From Pseudothermotoga thermarum DSM 5069 (GTDB taxonomy: Bacteria; Thermotogota; Thermotogae; Thermotogales; DSM-5069): a DNA stretch of 64,000 nucleotides. The translations under genes were made by a program, and so were the position numbers. Shown here one piece after another: positions 1 to 8,412 of this stretch (its first letter is position 1; each line of letters starts with the position of its first letter). The DNA is taken from assembly GCF_000217815.1 (NCBI RefSeq), contig NC_015707.1, positions 1,228,014 to 1,292,013 of the forward strand, read 5' to 3'. The notes under the pieces were generated by a model. That model searched no databases, was not told the DNA's origin, and saw nothing but the letters and a program-made list of their open reading frames with translations.

Positions 1-496
1 GCTCTACAGTAACAAGGTTGAATTCTGCTGCCAAAGAGTTTGCCAACATATCCTGGGGGTTGAAGACGACCTTTGATTTGTCTATTATGTATCGTTTTGC
101 AAAAATGTGAAGAGGTCTTTCTGTGGTTTGAAATTCATCGAGTATGGCTTCGCGCAATTGTTCAACAGTGGTTTCATCGATCGGCTTTTTTTCGTTTTCG
201 GATAAAACTACCTCTTTTTCAACGCTTCTAAGATTAAACTTTCCGCAGCTTGTTGATACAACTATTTCGCTTGTTTCAAGTTTGGCGACTTCTTCCACCT
301 CGGATATCACCTTTTCCAAAACTTCTCTGAAAGAAACAACGTCTTTGGTCTCCCCGTTTTCAATCCCCCTGGTTCTCGCTGTAAAGTTTTTGAGTAATTC
401 ATATTCTCTTTGTGATGTTTCTCCAATCACCAAACATTTTACGTAGTGGTTACCAACATCGATCAGTACATACTTTTTACTTTTTCTCACTCTCAT
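1..496 (-). CDS. ftsA: Cell division protein FtsA, N-terminal part (cut by window edge)
   Basis: FtsA is the actin-like ATPase that tethers FtsZ to the membrane and recruits later division proteins. Only the first ~165 codons are present, reading off the left edge. The frame from ATG at 496 starts MRVRKSKKYVLIDVGNHYVK, an actin-fold phosphate-1 segment. It then has a conserved TARTRGIENGE-like turn and the 1C (SHS2) domain containing PLHIFAKRY and FNPQDM, which closely match the corresponding motifs of Thermotoga maritima FtsA as I remember them. The start overlaps the end of the FtsQ-like gene by 20 bases, so the two are probably translationally coupled. ftsZ would be expected just beyond the left edge. 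The frame is open to base 2. Confidence 0.9.
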   Translation of the reverse strand, partial: MRVRKSKKYVLIDVGNHYVKCLVIGETSQREYELLKNFTARTRGIENGETKDVVSFREVLEKVISEVEEVAKLETSEIVVSTSCGKFNLRSVEKEVVLSENEKKPIDETTVEQLREAILDEFQTTERPLHIFAKRYIIDKSKVVFNPQDMLANSLAAEFNLVTVE

Positions 497-992
497 CACC
501 TCTGAGTTTATAAAAAAGCCCAACAGGACTTAAAAAATATTCCGACTTTGGTTCCATGAATCTTATCGCCGTTTCCAATTTTGAACAGTGTGTTATCAAG
601 TCGTTCCATTCATTAAAATATAATACAACACCTTTTAGTAAAATTGCACATTTATCTTTAAGTCTAACTTCGGTAACGTATGGACTTTGTAAAACTATTT
701 TGAGCCTTTTCATAGTTTCCAGGCTGACTTTATCCACCTTCAGATCTACAACATCTACTTGACTTACAAAAGCGTTGGTTGCTAGATCACTCAACTTTGC
801 CACTCCTAGAATGTCTCCATTCTCACTCACAAGCCAGTATCTGTTTTTATAAGCGATCACGAAAGCTGGTTTTTCTTCGGGTTCCTTGCGATCAAAGCTA
901 ACTCTGTAAGGCAATTTGTATAAAAACCAAGCAAACGTTATGAAATAAAAAGTTAAAACGAACACGAATGCTTTTTTAAAATTATACATCAT
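477..992 (-). CDS. FtsQ/DivIB-like membrane-anchored division protein, no evident POTRA domain
   Basis: A 171-aa protein with a short basic N-terminus, one transmembrane segment at about residues 7-26 and a ~145-residue extracytoplasmic part. The outer part has the sequence logic of the FtsQ/DivIB beta domain: a strand followed by YWLVSENGDILGVA, a segment around VTEVRLKDKCAILLKG, then a final strand FLSPVGLFYKL. The position between gyrB and ftsA also fits FtsQ. The ~70-residue POTRA domain that normally follows the membrane anchor seems to be missing: only ~25 residues separate the membrane from the beta-domain-like part. Start ATG at 992 overlaps the gyrB stop by one base (TAATG); a second ATG follows immediately. 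The identification is inference from weak similarity plus context. Confidence 0.6.
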   Translation of the reverse strand: MMYNFKKAFVFVLTFYFITFAWFLYKLPYRVSFDRKEPEEKPAFVIAYKNRYWLVSENGDILGVAKLSDLATNAFVSQVDVVDLKVDKVSLETMKRLKIVLQSPYVTEVRLKDKCAILLKGVVLYFNEWNDLITHCSKLETAIRFMEPKSEYFLSPVGLFYKLRGDESEKK

Positions 993-2884
993 TACACGTC
1001 CAAATAAGTCACCTTCAAGGCATGCCGTTCAATAAAGCTTCTTCTTTCTGCGGTGTTTTCACCCATCAATATGTTGAACAAAGTATCGGCTTCTTCGGCA
1101 TCCTCAATAGTTACCTTTATCATCTTCCTGGTTTGCGGGTTCATAGTCGTTTCCCAAAGTTGTTCTGGGTTCATTTCACCAAGTCCTTTGTACCTTTGTA
1201 CTTCGATTTTTGTTCCTTCTTTCAATTGACTTTTGAATTTTTCATATTCCTCTTCGCTGTACAGATAATAAATTTTTCCATTCACGGAAACCTTGTAGAG
1301 TGGAGGAACAGCTATGAAGACTCTTCCTTCTTCAATTAGAGGTCTCATGTATCTGAAGAAGAAAGTGAGCAGCAAAGTTCTTATGTGAGCACCGTCGATG
1401 TCCGCATCGGTCATTATTATTATTTTTCCATACCGCAACCTCGAGCGGTCGAATTTATCCCCTATACCTGTTCCGATTGCGACGATTATGTCCTTGATTT
1501 GCTCGTTGTTCAAAAGCTTATGAATTGAAGACTTTTCCACGTTGAGAATTTTTCCCCTTATGGGAAGAACAGCTTGAAATTCCCTGTCTCTGGCTTGCTT
1601 TGCCGAACCACCAGCCGAATCACCTTCTACGATGAAAAGCTCTGATTTTTCCAGATCGGTTGAAACACAATCTGCAAGTTTTCCGGGCAAAGCGGAATTT
1701 TCAAGGGCATTTTTACGTCGAACTAAATCTCTGGCTTTCTTTGCAGCTTCTCTAGCTCTCATCGCTTGCGCGATTCTTTCCAAAATGATTTTCAGTGTGG
1801 CTTTGTTTATTTCAAAGTATTCGGTCAATTTTTCTCTCACAACCTTTGACACTGCCACACCAGCTATTTCGCTTCCAAGTTTTGCTTTAGTTTGCCCTTC
1901 AAACTCTGGATTTTTCAGAAGAACGCTCACAACCGCGATTAAACCTTCTCGAACATCTTCTCCTTGAAAACTCTCGTCTTTTTTCAAAATCCCCAGGGAC
2001 TTTGCGTATTCGTTGAACAACTTTGTTATAGCGTTCTTGAAAGCTGTCACGTGTGTTCCATGGTCAACGGTTCTAATGGTGTTGGCATACGAATAAATCA
2101 AATCTTGCTCTTGTGAATCCGTGTAAACCATCGCTACATCAACTTTGACATCTTCCCATTCACCAGATATTCTGATCACTTCGTGCAGCATTTTTCTGTT
2201 GCCAGCTAGGTAGCGAACGTATTCGCTTATTCCACCTTTGTATTGATAAACTTCTGTGTAACCATTTATCTTGTCTTCGAATATGATTTTCAAACCAACG
2301 TTAAGGTAAGCAAGCTCACGAAGCTTGGTTTGAATTATGTCCGGGTCAAACTCCACCGTTGAAAAGATCTCTGGGTCCGGTTTGAACCTAACGATCGTCC
2401 CGCGTTTGTTAGTTTTTCCAACAACCGTTACTTCGCAAAGCGGTTTTCCCCTAGAGTAAGCTTGATAGTAAATCAAACCATCTCTGTGTACCCAAACTTC
2501 CATTTTTTCAGAGAGCGCGTTTACCACAGAAGCTCCAACTCCATGAAGTCCTCCACTAACTTTATAAGCATCTTTCGAAAATTTTCCTCCGGCATGCAGA
2601 GTCGTCATCACAACTTCCAAGGCACTTTTTCCAGTTTCTGGATGTGGATCAACAGGGATTCCCCTTCCGTTATCCTCAACTTCCACGGAACCATCCTCGT
2701 GAAGACTCACTTTTATCGTGTCGCAAAAACCAGCAAGCGCTTCATCAACGCTGTTGTCAATTATTTCATAAACAAGATGATGAAGTCCACTTTTGCCAGT
2801 GGACCCAATGTACATTCCTGGTCTTGCCCTAACCGGTTCTAAACCCTTGAGAATTTGAATGCTTTCAGCCGTGTATTCTGTCAC
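992..2884 (-). CDS. gyrB: DNA gyrase subunit B
   Basis: ATPase subunit of the type IIA topoisomerase that introduces negative supercoils. The 630-aa protein has the full family layout: a GHKL ATPase with EIIDNSVDEALAG and DNGRGIPVD, the G-rich lid KVSGGLHGVGASVVNALS, a transducer domain, then TOPRIM with FIVEGDSAGGSAKQARDR and the metal-binding MTDADIDGAHIRTL, ending in the gyrase C-terminal motif RYKGLGEMNPEQLW. Length is normal for a gyrase B lacking the proteobacterial insert. Start is GTG at 2884, preceded by AGGAGGTG at good spacing. The upstream DUF721 gene overlaps the start by 20 bases. No gyrA is in the window. Confidence 0.98.
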   Translation of the reverse strand: MTEYTAESIQILKGLEPVRARPGMYIGSTGKSGLHHLVYEIIDNSVDEALAGFCDTIKVSLHEDGSVEVEDNGRGIPVDPHPETGKSALEVVMTTLHAGGKFSKDAYKVSGGLHGVGASVVNALSEKMEVWVHRDGLIYYQAYSRGKPLCEVTVVGKTNKRGTIVRFKPDPEIFSTVEFDPDIIQTKLRELAYLNVGLKIIFEDKINGYTEVYQYKGGISEYVRYLAGNRKMLHEVIRISGEWEDVKVDVAMVYTDSQEQDLIYSYANTIRTVDHGTHVTAFKNAITKLFNEYAKSLGILKKDESFQGEDVREGLIAVVSVLLKNPEFEGQTKAKLGSEIAGVAVSKVVREKLTEYFEINKATLKIILERIAQAMRAREAAKKARDLVRRKNALENSALPGKLADCVSTDLEKSELFIVEGDSAGGSAKQARDREFQAVLPIRGKILNVEKSSIHKLLNNEQIKDIIVAIGTGIGDKFDRSRLRYGKIIIMTDADIDGAHIRTLLLTFFFRYMRPLIEEGRVFIAVPPLYKVSVNGKIYYLYSEEEYEKFKSQLKEGTKIEVQRYKGLGEMNPEQLWETTMNPQTRKMIKVTIEDAEEADTLFNILMGENTAERRSFIERHALKVTYLDV

Positions 2885-3167
2885 TGCTACACCTCCTAAA
2901 GATTATCTTTTGAACTATGTTTTGACCAAGTTTTTCGTTTATCTTTTTCAATATTTTTTTACTCATAAATTTTGCTTCCATGAGCCAAATGTCATCATCG
3001 CATTCAAAGTAAACAGTTGATCCATCGAAATCCAAAAATTTGAAATGTTTTGCCAAAGATGGTCCAAACAAATCCTCCATGTTCAACAGGGCAATTCTCA
3101 ACTTCAGCTGCTTGAAAAGGTTGTCCTTCTCGGACAAAAGGTTAAGTATATCACCTATTTTCATCAT
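2865..3167 (-). CDS. DUF721 / DciA-like protein
   Basis: A 100-aa protein of the DUF721 type, with the pattern of an N-terminal helix, a strand DFDGSTVYFECDDDIWLMEAKFM and a C-terminal helix ending in a KIIFRR strand. Proteins with this fold often sit next to gyrB or recF, and some (DciA) load the replicative helicase. That role is family knowledge and is not shown here. The ATG at 3167 lies inside the stop region of the aminotransferase gene (ATGATGA overlap), implying coupling. A TTG at 3173 is an alternative start, but its spacing to GAGG is only four bases. The 3' end overlaps the gyrB start. Confidence 0.7.
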   Translation of the reverse strand: MMKIGDILNLLSEKDNLFKQLKLRIALLNMEDLFGPSLAKHFKFLDFDGSTVYFECDDDIWLMEAKFMSKKILKKINEKLGQNIVQKIIFRRCSSDRIHG

Positions 3168-3997
3168 AGCCAATTTTCCTCTACTTTCTTGATGTAAGTT
3201 TCAAAAAGCTCTGAAAGTTGTTTTCCAAAACTAGTTTTGTAAGCTCTCCAACCATCGATTTCGTCAACTGGTACTATTCCTCTGCTCGTGTGAGTTAAGA
3301 ATACTTCATCGGCTGCGAAAAGCTCCGACAGTTCTACTTGTCTTTCCTCTATTGGAATACCGTATTCTTTGCACATCTGTATGACGTTTTTTCTCGTTAT
3401 ACCTGGAAGAATCCCGCTTTCCAAATCAGGGGTTATAACCTTTGAATCTTTGACTATGAAAACGTTTGTAAAGGTTCCTTCACAAAGCTGTCCTTTACTT
3501 CCAAGCATCAAAACATCGTAAGCATTGCCTTTGCTGGCTTTTGCAAGAAGTATATCAGTTCTTCCTGTGCTTTTGAAATCCGCTGGAGTAGCCGAAGGAT
3601 CGATTTTTCTAACTTTGCTGATTTTGACAGTAACTTTATCGATTTTCTTGAGATTCAAAACAGAGGCGTATACAATTAACTCAGAGCTTTCGGGCGAATA
3701 TTCAAATGCGGATATTTTTCCTTTTGGCAAAAGCAAAACGCGGATTGAGATATCTTGTCCAAGTTTTTCAACAGCTTCATTCAAAATGTCTTTGAATTCC
3801 TCATAACTTATGGGCACTTTACAACCGATGTAGCTTGCCGATTTTTCCAAGCGTTCGTAATGATATTTCCCAGCGAGAATTCTCCCTTCGTAGCTTCGAA
3901 GGGTTTCGTAAACAGTTCCACCGTATAGAAAGGAAGGTTCTTGCAGGGAAAGGAAAAACTCACTTTCATTCAACCAATGACCTCTCCAAATCAACAA
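3164..3997 (-). CDS. Aminotransferase class IV (branched-chain aminotransferase / ADC lyase family)
   Basis: A PLP enzyme of fold type IV. The characteristic elements are present: SFLYGGTVYETLRSYEGR near the N-terminus, the PLP-lysine region DFKSTGRTDILLAKA, LCEGTFTNVFIV, and GILPGITRKNVI followed by a C-terminal FLTHTSRGIVPV. These do not separate branched-chain aminotransferase from 4-amino-4-deoxychorismate lyase or D-amino acid transaminase. I place the start at TTG 3997, because the usual family N-terminus matches from LLIWRGHWL and a GATGGTG-like site lies upstream. The frame is open back to GTG 4018, which would deepen the overlap with mtaB. It overlaps mtaB upstream and the DUF721 gene downstream, so it belongs to the same operon. 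Confidence 0.82.
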   Translation of the reverse strand: MLIWRGHWLNESEFFLSLQEPSFLYGGTVYETLRSYEGRILAGKYHYERLEKSASYIGCKVPISYEEFKDILNEAVEKLGQDISIRVLLLPKGKISAFEYSPESSELIVYASVLNLKKIDKVTVKISKVRKIDPSATPADFKSTGRTDILLAKASKGNAYDVLMLGSKGQLCEGTFTNVFIVKDSKVITPDLESGILPGITRKNVIQMCKEYGIPIEERQVELSELFAADEVFLTHTSRGIVPVDEIDGWRAYKTSFGKQLSELFETYIKKVEENWL

Positions 3998-5270
3998 TTT
4001 GCGACACCATCCCAACACCGTTCAGTAATTTTGCCACAACTTTTTGCAAACTCCCAGGTTTTCCACCTGCAAATTCGTGTCGAACGTAGTACTCATCATA
4101 ACCTGTGCTGATCCCGTTTCTAACCTGCTCGACCAGCACTTCCCTTACTTTTCCAAGACATGTTTCACGATACGACCTTGAAACCTTTTCGGATAACTCT
4201 TTGAGTTCTTTTAATCTTCTTTCCTTTTCTTTAGGTGGGATCTGCTTGTCGAAACTGCTTGCCGGCGTACCAGGTCTTGGAGAGAATCTGAAAGCATGAA
4301 CCTTCGTGAATTTAACTTGTTCGATAACTTTTAAAGTTTGGTGAAAGTCTCCCAGCGTTTCGCCAGGAAAACCAACTATTATATCCGTCGTGAAAGAGAA
4401 ATCGGTATTTATCTCTCTGAATTTCTCCACGACGTTAAGAAAATCCGATACCTTGTATTTTCTGTTCATCATGGAAAGGATCCTATCGGAGCCACTTTGA
4501 AGAGGTATATGAAGGTGAGGACACAAACGATTATATCTCTTAAAAACTTCCACAAGATCTTCGCCTATATCTTGAACATTTATGGAACTTAACCTTATTC
4601 TGAATTCACCATTTACTTGATTGAAGCAACTTTCAATAAGCTTTGATAAACTCTCGCCTGTATCTTTTCCGTATTTTCCAAGATTAACTCCCACAAGCAC
4701 TATTTCTTTGTAACCACTTGATACAAGTTTTTGAACTTCATCAACAACCTCGTGAATGGGCTTGCTTCTTATCTTCTGGCCTCTGGCGTATGGCACTATG
4801 CAGTAGCTGCACATTTCATAACAACCATCTTCGATTTTTACATAAGCACGCGTTCGATCTGTGAGAAAGCTTTCGACTTTTTCTTCAACTATGGAATCTG
4901 ATTTTGTCACACGATGGAGGGGCTTTCTAGTTTGTAAGTAATCAAGGATGTATTCCACTATATTTTGTTTTTCGGCATTTCCCAAAACCAAATCTGCTCC
5001 AATTTTTATCAATTTCTGGCCATCTAGGTGTGAATAACAACCAACGGCAACAACTACGCAATTTGGATTGACTCTTTTGAACTTTCTGATAACTTGCCTG
5101 GATTGTCTTGCCGCCTCGTTTGTCACCATGCAAGTGTTAACAACACAAATGTCAGCACTGGATGGATCGGTAACATGAACAAATCCGTTTTTTTCCAGTT
5201 TTTCTATCAAAAATTCCGTTTCATATTGGTTTACTTTACATCCAAGGAAAGTTACGTAAACCTTGCTCAT
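3966..5270 (-). CDS. mtaB: tRNA (t6A37) methylthiotransferase MtaB
   Basis: A radical SAM enzyme that adds a methylthio group to t6A37 of tRNA. The 434 residues contain the N-terminal UPF0004 domain with FLGCKVNQYE, NTCMVTNEAARQSRQ and VAVGCYSH, which supply the three cysteines for the auxiliary iron-sulfur cluster. The radical SAM motif is CYEMCSYC followed by IVPYARG. A C-terminal TRAM-like region carries VREVLVEQVRNG. The GCKVNQYE form is typical of MtaB rather than MiaB (GCQMN) or RimO. Start is ATG at 5270, three bases after the CBS gene stop. The 3' end overlaps the aminotransferase. Confidence 0.93.
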   Translation of the reverse strand: MSKVYVTFLGCKVNQYETEFLIEKLEKNGFVHVTDPSSADICVVNTCMVTNEAARQSRQVIRKFKRVNPNCVVVAVGCYSHLDGQKLIKIGADLVLGNAEKQNIVEYILDYLQTRKPLHRVTKSDSIVEEKVESFLTDRTRAYVKIEDGCYEMCSYCIVPYARGQKIRSKPIHEVVDEVQKLVSSGYKEIVLVGVNLGKYGKDTGESLSKLIESCFNQVNGEFRIRLSSINVQDIGEDLVEVFKRYNRLCPHLHIPLQSGSDRILSMMNRKYKVSDFLNVVEKFREINTDFSFTTDIIVGFPGETLGDFHQTLKVIEQVKFTKVHAFRFSPRPGTPASSFDKQIPPKEKERRLKELKELSEKVSRSYRETCLGKVREVLVEQVRNGISTGYDEYYVRHEFAGGKPGSLQKVVAKLLNGVGMVSQIVDLERSLVE

Positions 5271-5273
5271 GGC

Positions 5274-5720
5274 TCAGGTTCCTCTCTCAGCAACTGCCTG
5301 CAATATGTTCATTCTGTTTACAACTCCAACAAGTCTACCGAAATCATCGACAACTGCTATGACTCTAACGTTGTTTTTTATCATCAGGTCAGCGACGTGC
5401 ATGAGGTTCGCGTTTTCGTTCACAACTAGTGCAGGACTTCTCATAAATTGAGAGACAGGCTTATCCTTAATCAGGTTCAAATTCTTGAACAGTTGATTTA
5501 TGTCCGGAAGAAAACTGGCTGATTGAAGCAAAGAGAAATAACCTGGAACAACGGCTTTTACTATATCGTCCTCACCTATGAAGCCTATTACCCTCATGTC
5601 TTCTGAAACAACCGGTACTCCAGACAAAAGTTGGCTTGACATGATCTTAAGAACGTTTTCTATAGTCTCATCCGGTGTAACTGCCGTGAGATCTCTCACC
5701 ATCACATCGCTCACACGCAA
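5274..5720 (-). CDS. Tandem CBS-domain protein
   Basis: A 148-aa protein made almost entirely of two CBS motifs. The first (about residues 1-60) starts VMVRDLTAVTPDETIENVLK and ends VIGFIGEDDIVK. The second (about 85-145) starts FMRSPALVVNENANLMHVA and ends RLVGVVNRMNILQA. CBS pairs bind adenine nucleotides such as AMP or ATP and act as energy sensors; no catalytic domain is attached, so its partner is unknown. Start is TTG at 5720 with GGTGA upstream, 11 bases after the sugar-kinase gene. It could regulate a neighbouring gene product, but nothing in the sequence proves this. Confidence 0.85.
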   Translation of the reverse strand: MRVSDVMVRDLTAVTPDETIENVLKIMSSQLLSGVPVVSEDMRVIGFIGEDDIVKAVVPGYFSLLQSASFLPDINQLFKNLNLIKDKPVSQFMRSPALVVNENANLMHVADLMIKNNVRVIAVVDDFGRLVGVVNRMNILQAVAERGT

Positions 5721-5731
5721 AACAAAATCAC

Positions 5732-6703
5732 CTACCCGATTTTTTCAATCTTGCAATCTTTCAAACAAGCAGCAATCTCGCTGTACTCGGGCATTTCTTT
5801 GGCGGGTTTTCGCGTCTTGGCCAAAGCTGCTGCATAACCAAATTTTGCCATGTCGATTGGATCGGATTTTGGCTCAACCAATTTTTTGTAAACCATGGCT
5901 GCAACGTATGCATCACCGGCTCCAAGTAAATTCGCAAGATCAACCTCAACGGTTGGACTGATCAGCCATACACCATCCTTTGTTGCAACTATGTCGTTTT
6001 TTATTTCGTACGACAACACAACCACCTTGCATCCCATTTTGACAAGCTCTTTGGCTGCCTCAACATGATCTTCCAAACTTTTTAACTGTTTGCCAAGCAC
6101 AACTGCACGATCTCTGACATCGGGTTTTATAACATCCGGTGGGTATACGTCCAAGGTTGGTTTTATGTAATCGTCTGTTATTTCCGAGAAAACAACTTTG
6201 TTGGCTTCTTTTGCCATTTTAGTCATAATTCCGTAAATATCCAAACCAATCCCAGGCATTGCAGTTCCAGAGAGAACAACGGTATCACAATTGCTCAGAT
6301 ATATCTTGTATCTTTTCAAAAGTAGATCCACAGCGTTTTGATCGGCAAGAGGACCTGGGGAGTTTATGGCAGTCATCGTGTGGTTTTCGGGGTCAACTAT
6401 GACTATGTTTTCCCTGGTATCTTGCTCTATGTGCACAAACGATGTGCTTATCAATGGGCTGATCTTGTTCAGCTCGGACAACAAAACCTTGCCAATGTAT
6501 CCACCCAATATTCCAATTGCAACAGATTTTACCCTCAATTTTGCAAGCGCTATTGAAACGTTTATACCTTTTCCACCAGGTGACATTCTGACCAAATTAT
6601 GCGAAGAAATTCTGTGAAGAGAACCAACACAAAAATTTTTAACAACAAACTCCCTATCCAAAGCAGGGTTCAAGGTCACAGTAACAACTTTCAATTTTTT
6701 CAC
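5732..6703 (-). CDS. PfkB-family kinase, 1-phosphofructokinase-like
   Basis: A 323-aa ribokinase-family sugar kinase. The N-terminus VVTVTLNPALDREFVV and the substrate-binding stretch SPGGKGINVSIALAKL are typical of the FruK/LacC branch (1-phosphofructokinase and tagatose-6-phosphate kinase). The C-terminal anion hole and catalytic Asp are in LLGAGDAYVAAMVY. No PTS fructose gene is nearby, so the true substrate is open; LacC-like activity is equally compatible. Start is GTG at 6703, overlapping the last four bases of the ABC ATPase gene, with GAGG just upstream. It lies upstream of the CBS gene in the same operon. Confidence 0.87.
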   Translation of the reverse strand: MKKLKVVTVTLNPALDREFVVKNFCVGSLHRISSHNLVRMSPGGKGINVSIALAKLRVKSVAIGILGGYIGKVLLSELNKISPLISTSFVHIEQDTRENIVIVDPENHTMTAINSPGPLADQNAVDLLLKRYKIYLSNCDTVVLSGTAMPGIGLDIYGIMTKMAKEANKVVFSEITDDYIKPTLDVYPPDVIKPDVRDRAVVLGKQLKSLEDHVEAAKELVKMGCKVVVLSYEIKNDIVATKDGVWLISPTVEVDLANLLGAGDAYVAAMVYKKLVEPKSDPIDMAKFGYAAALAKTRKPAKEMPEYSEIAACLKDCKIEKIG

Positions 6704-7446
6704 CTCTTAAAGACCAAATCCCTTGTTGATCCCTTGTATTCAATTGTACCATTTTTTAGCGAAACATACAAATCTGCAATAGGCAGAAAGCGCATTCTAT
6801 GACGCGTACTTAAAATGATGATTCTGTCTTCTTTCAGTCGAAGCAATTCCTTCAAGATGGGCTCAATAGTTTCATCGTCAACGTGATCAAGGATACAATC
6901 AAGAACAATTACAAAAGATCTACGAACAATTGCGGCAAAAAGTAATATCAGGATTTTTTCCATGGTGTAGAAGTTTTTCAAAGGAGTTTTTATATCTTTT
7001 TTCATAAATTGAAGCAGCCCTAACCTGTCTAAATCCGCTGCAAATTCGTCTATCGAGTCAGGCTTTTCACGCAAGGTTATTTCAATAAACTCATCTAGTC
7101 GAAGCTTGTCGAGAGCTTCTACAAAACCGGGTTCTATGTAGGTTATAAAGGTTCTCAGCGTTTTTCTGTCGTAGGTTGTTATAGATTTTCCGTTAATCTT
7201 TAAATCTCCTGTCCAAGAAACGTTTGGGTATATTTCTCTGTTCAAGGCTAAAATCGATCTAAGCAAAGTTGATTTGCCTGCCCCGCGCTGACCATAGATG
7301 ATAGTTAATTGTCCTGTTTTGAATACAAGATCTATATCTCTTAAAACTTGGATGCCATCGATAGACAATGAAAAGTTCAAAAATTCAATTTTTCCCAGAT
7401 TCTGTATTGCCGTTATTTGATTTTGGTCTGCTAAGTCCATCATCAA
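6700..7446 (-). CDS. ABC-type ATPase domain protein with degenerate catalytic motifs
   Basis: A 248-aa single nucleotide-binding domain. It has a good Walker A (YGQRGAGKSTLLRSI) and an overall fold reminiscent of PstB-type ATPases. The other motifs are eroded. The Q-loop Gln is replaced in YIEPG. The LSGGQ signature position reads NFYTMEK. Walker B is FVIVLDCILD, where the catalytic Glu is Cys. A switch His survives in STRHR. No permease gene is adjacent. It may bind ATP without normal turnover, perhaps in a regulatory role; this is inference. Start is TTG at 7446 (ATG at 7443 possible), with an AAGGAGGA site nine bases upstream. It overlaps the upstream small gene by 62 bases. Confidence 0.75.
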   Translation of the reverse strand: MMMDLADQNQITAIQNLGKIEFLNFSLSIDGIQVLRDIDLVFKTGQLTIIYGQRGAGKSTLLRSILALNREIYPNVSWTGDLKINGKSITTYDRKTLRTFITYIEPGFVEALDKLRLDEFIEITLREKPDSIDEFAADLDRLGLLQFMKKDIKTPLKNFYTMEKILILLFAAIVRRSFVIVLDCILDHVDDETIEPILKELLRLKEDRIIILSTRHRMRFLPIADLYVSLKNGTIEYKGSTRDLVFKR

Positions 7447-7558
7447 GAAGTGACATCCTCCTTCTCATCTCTTCCTCGGCGTCTTTATCACCGTTTTTGA
7501 CCATTTTCAAAAGTTCGTATTGCGATACGATCCTTGGATTTTGAATTCTTTTTTTCAT
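7385..7558 (-). CDS. Small basic protein (57 aa), first gene of the minus-strand operon
   Basis: An unrecognised 57-aa protein starting MKKRIQNPRIVSQYELLKMV and containing a charged helical segment DKDAEEEMRRRMSLL with a polar tail. Support comes from the ATG at 7558 with AGAGGTGAG placed about five bases upstream, and from its head-of-operon position, 107 bases divergent from rsmA. Its 3' end overlaps the ABC ATPase start by 62 bases, and the SD of the ATPase lies inside this gene. No signal peptide or membrane segment. Function unknown. Confidence 0.55.
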   Translation of the reverse strand: MKKRIQNPRIVSQYELLKMVKNGDKDAEEEMRRRMSLLDDGLSRPKSNNGNTESGKN

Positions 7559-7619
7559 CCACTCACCTCTCTGTATGTCAGCAACATTTTACACCACCAA
7601 AATTAATTGGTCTTTTACC

Positions 7620-7652
7620 TATAATTACAATTAGAAATGGTTATACTATACT
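7620..7652 (+). promoter_or_regulatory. Candidate promoter elements upstream of rsmA
   Basis: The rsmA/small-gene divergent region holds TATAAT at 7620-7625 and two overlapping TATACT hexamers at 7642-7652. A weak TTACAA lies 16 bases before the last of these. The ATG at 7666 has no clear SD, so a transcript starting near 7659 would have a very short leader. The -35 match is poor; treat as tentative. Confidence 0.3.
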
Positions 7653-7665
7653 CGGAACACCGAAG

Positions 7666-8412
7666 ATGAGAAAATACGGTCAGCATTTTTTGAAGGATGA
7701 GAAGCTTGGGAAAAAATTCATAGAGCTTTTAAAGCTAAAACCAGGTCAAAGCGTTGTGGAAATAGGTCCTGGAACTGGGGCTTTGACCAAATTGTTGATC
7801 GAAGAAGGGTGCAGAGTTTTGGCATTTGAAATAGATGAGGAGTTGGCTGAAAAATTACAATCAAGCTTGAAAAGTGAATTGTTAGAAGTAAGAGTTAAAG
7901 ACTTTTTGAGAGTGGAAAAGGAGGAAATAAATGGTATAAACCTTTGCGTTGGAAGTATTCCATATCAAAATTCCCTTGAAATAGTTTTGAAAATATGCCT
8001 TCTTGGATTTGAAAAAGCTGCCTTGATCGTGCAGAAAGAATTTGCACAAAAGTTAATGGCTTTGCCTGGAGACAGAAGATACACTTTTGTATCCGCACTC
8101 GTTCAAAGCATTTACGCGGTGAAAGTGGTTTTTGACATACCTCGTTGGGCTTTTTCTCCTCCTCCAAAGGTAACATCAAGTGCTTTGATCATGGAGAAAA
8201 TCAGACAAATACAGGATCTGCCAAGGTATATAAGGTTTTTAAGACAGTTGTTCACAACCCCAAACAAACTTTTGAAAAACTCCGTGGAAATTTTTGATCT
8301 GGATGAAAAGTTTTTGAACAAAAGAGTTAGGCAGCTTTCTAGTGAAGAATTAATCTACCTTTATGGGAAGTGGTTAAATGTTGAGACAGGATCTTTTGGA
8401 AATGGTACTTGA
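7666..8412 (+). CDS. rsmA: 16S rRNA adenine dimethyltransferase RsmA (KsgA)
   Basis: Dimethylates two adjacent adenines in helix 45 of 16S rRNA, a late step of small-subunit assembly. The 248-aa protein starts with the family hallmark [11 protein letters not shown]. It continues with the SAM-binding motif [15 protein letters not shown] and the acidic loop [13 protein letters not shown]-terminal helical domain includes [17 protein letters not shown]. Motif IV, normally NLPY, reads SIPYQ here, a notable change at the target-base pocket. The frame is open upstream to 7534, but homology begins at ATG 7666. It overlaps the next gene by 35 bases. Confidence 0.88.
   Translation: MRKYGQHFLKDEKLGKKFIELLKLKPGQSVVEIGPGTGALTKLLIEEGCRVLAFEIDEELAEKLQSSLKSELLEVRVKDFLRVEKEEINGINLCVGSIPYQNSLEIVLKICLLGFEKAALIVQKEFAQKLMALPGDRRYTFVSALVQSIYAVKVVFDIPRWAFSPPPKVTSSALIMEKIRQIQDLPRYIRFLRQLFTTPNKLLKNSVEIFDLDEKFLNKRVRQLSSEELIYLYGKWLNVETGSFGNGT

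Noticed and set aside
144-446. Open frame on the plus strand at the left edge
   Set aside because: It is antisense to ftsA, has low-complexity Ser/Thr content and no SD, and the opposite strand has clear FtsA motifs.
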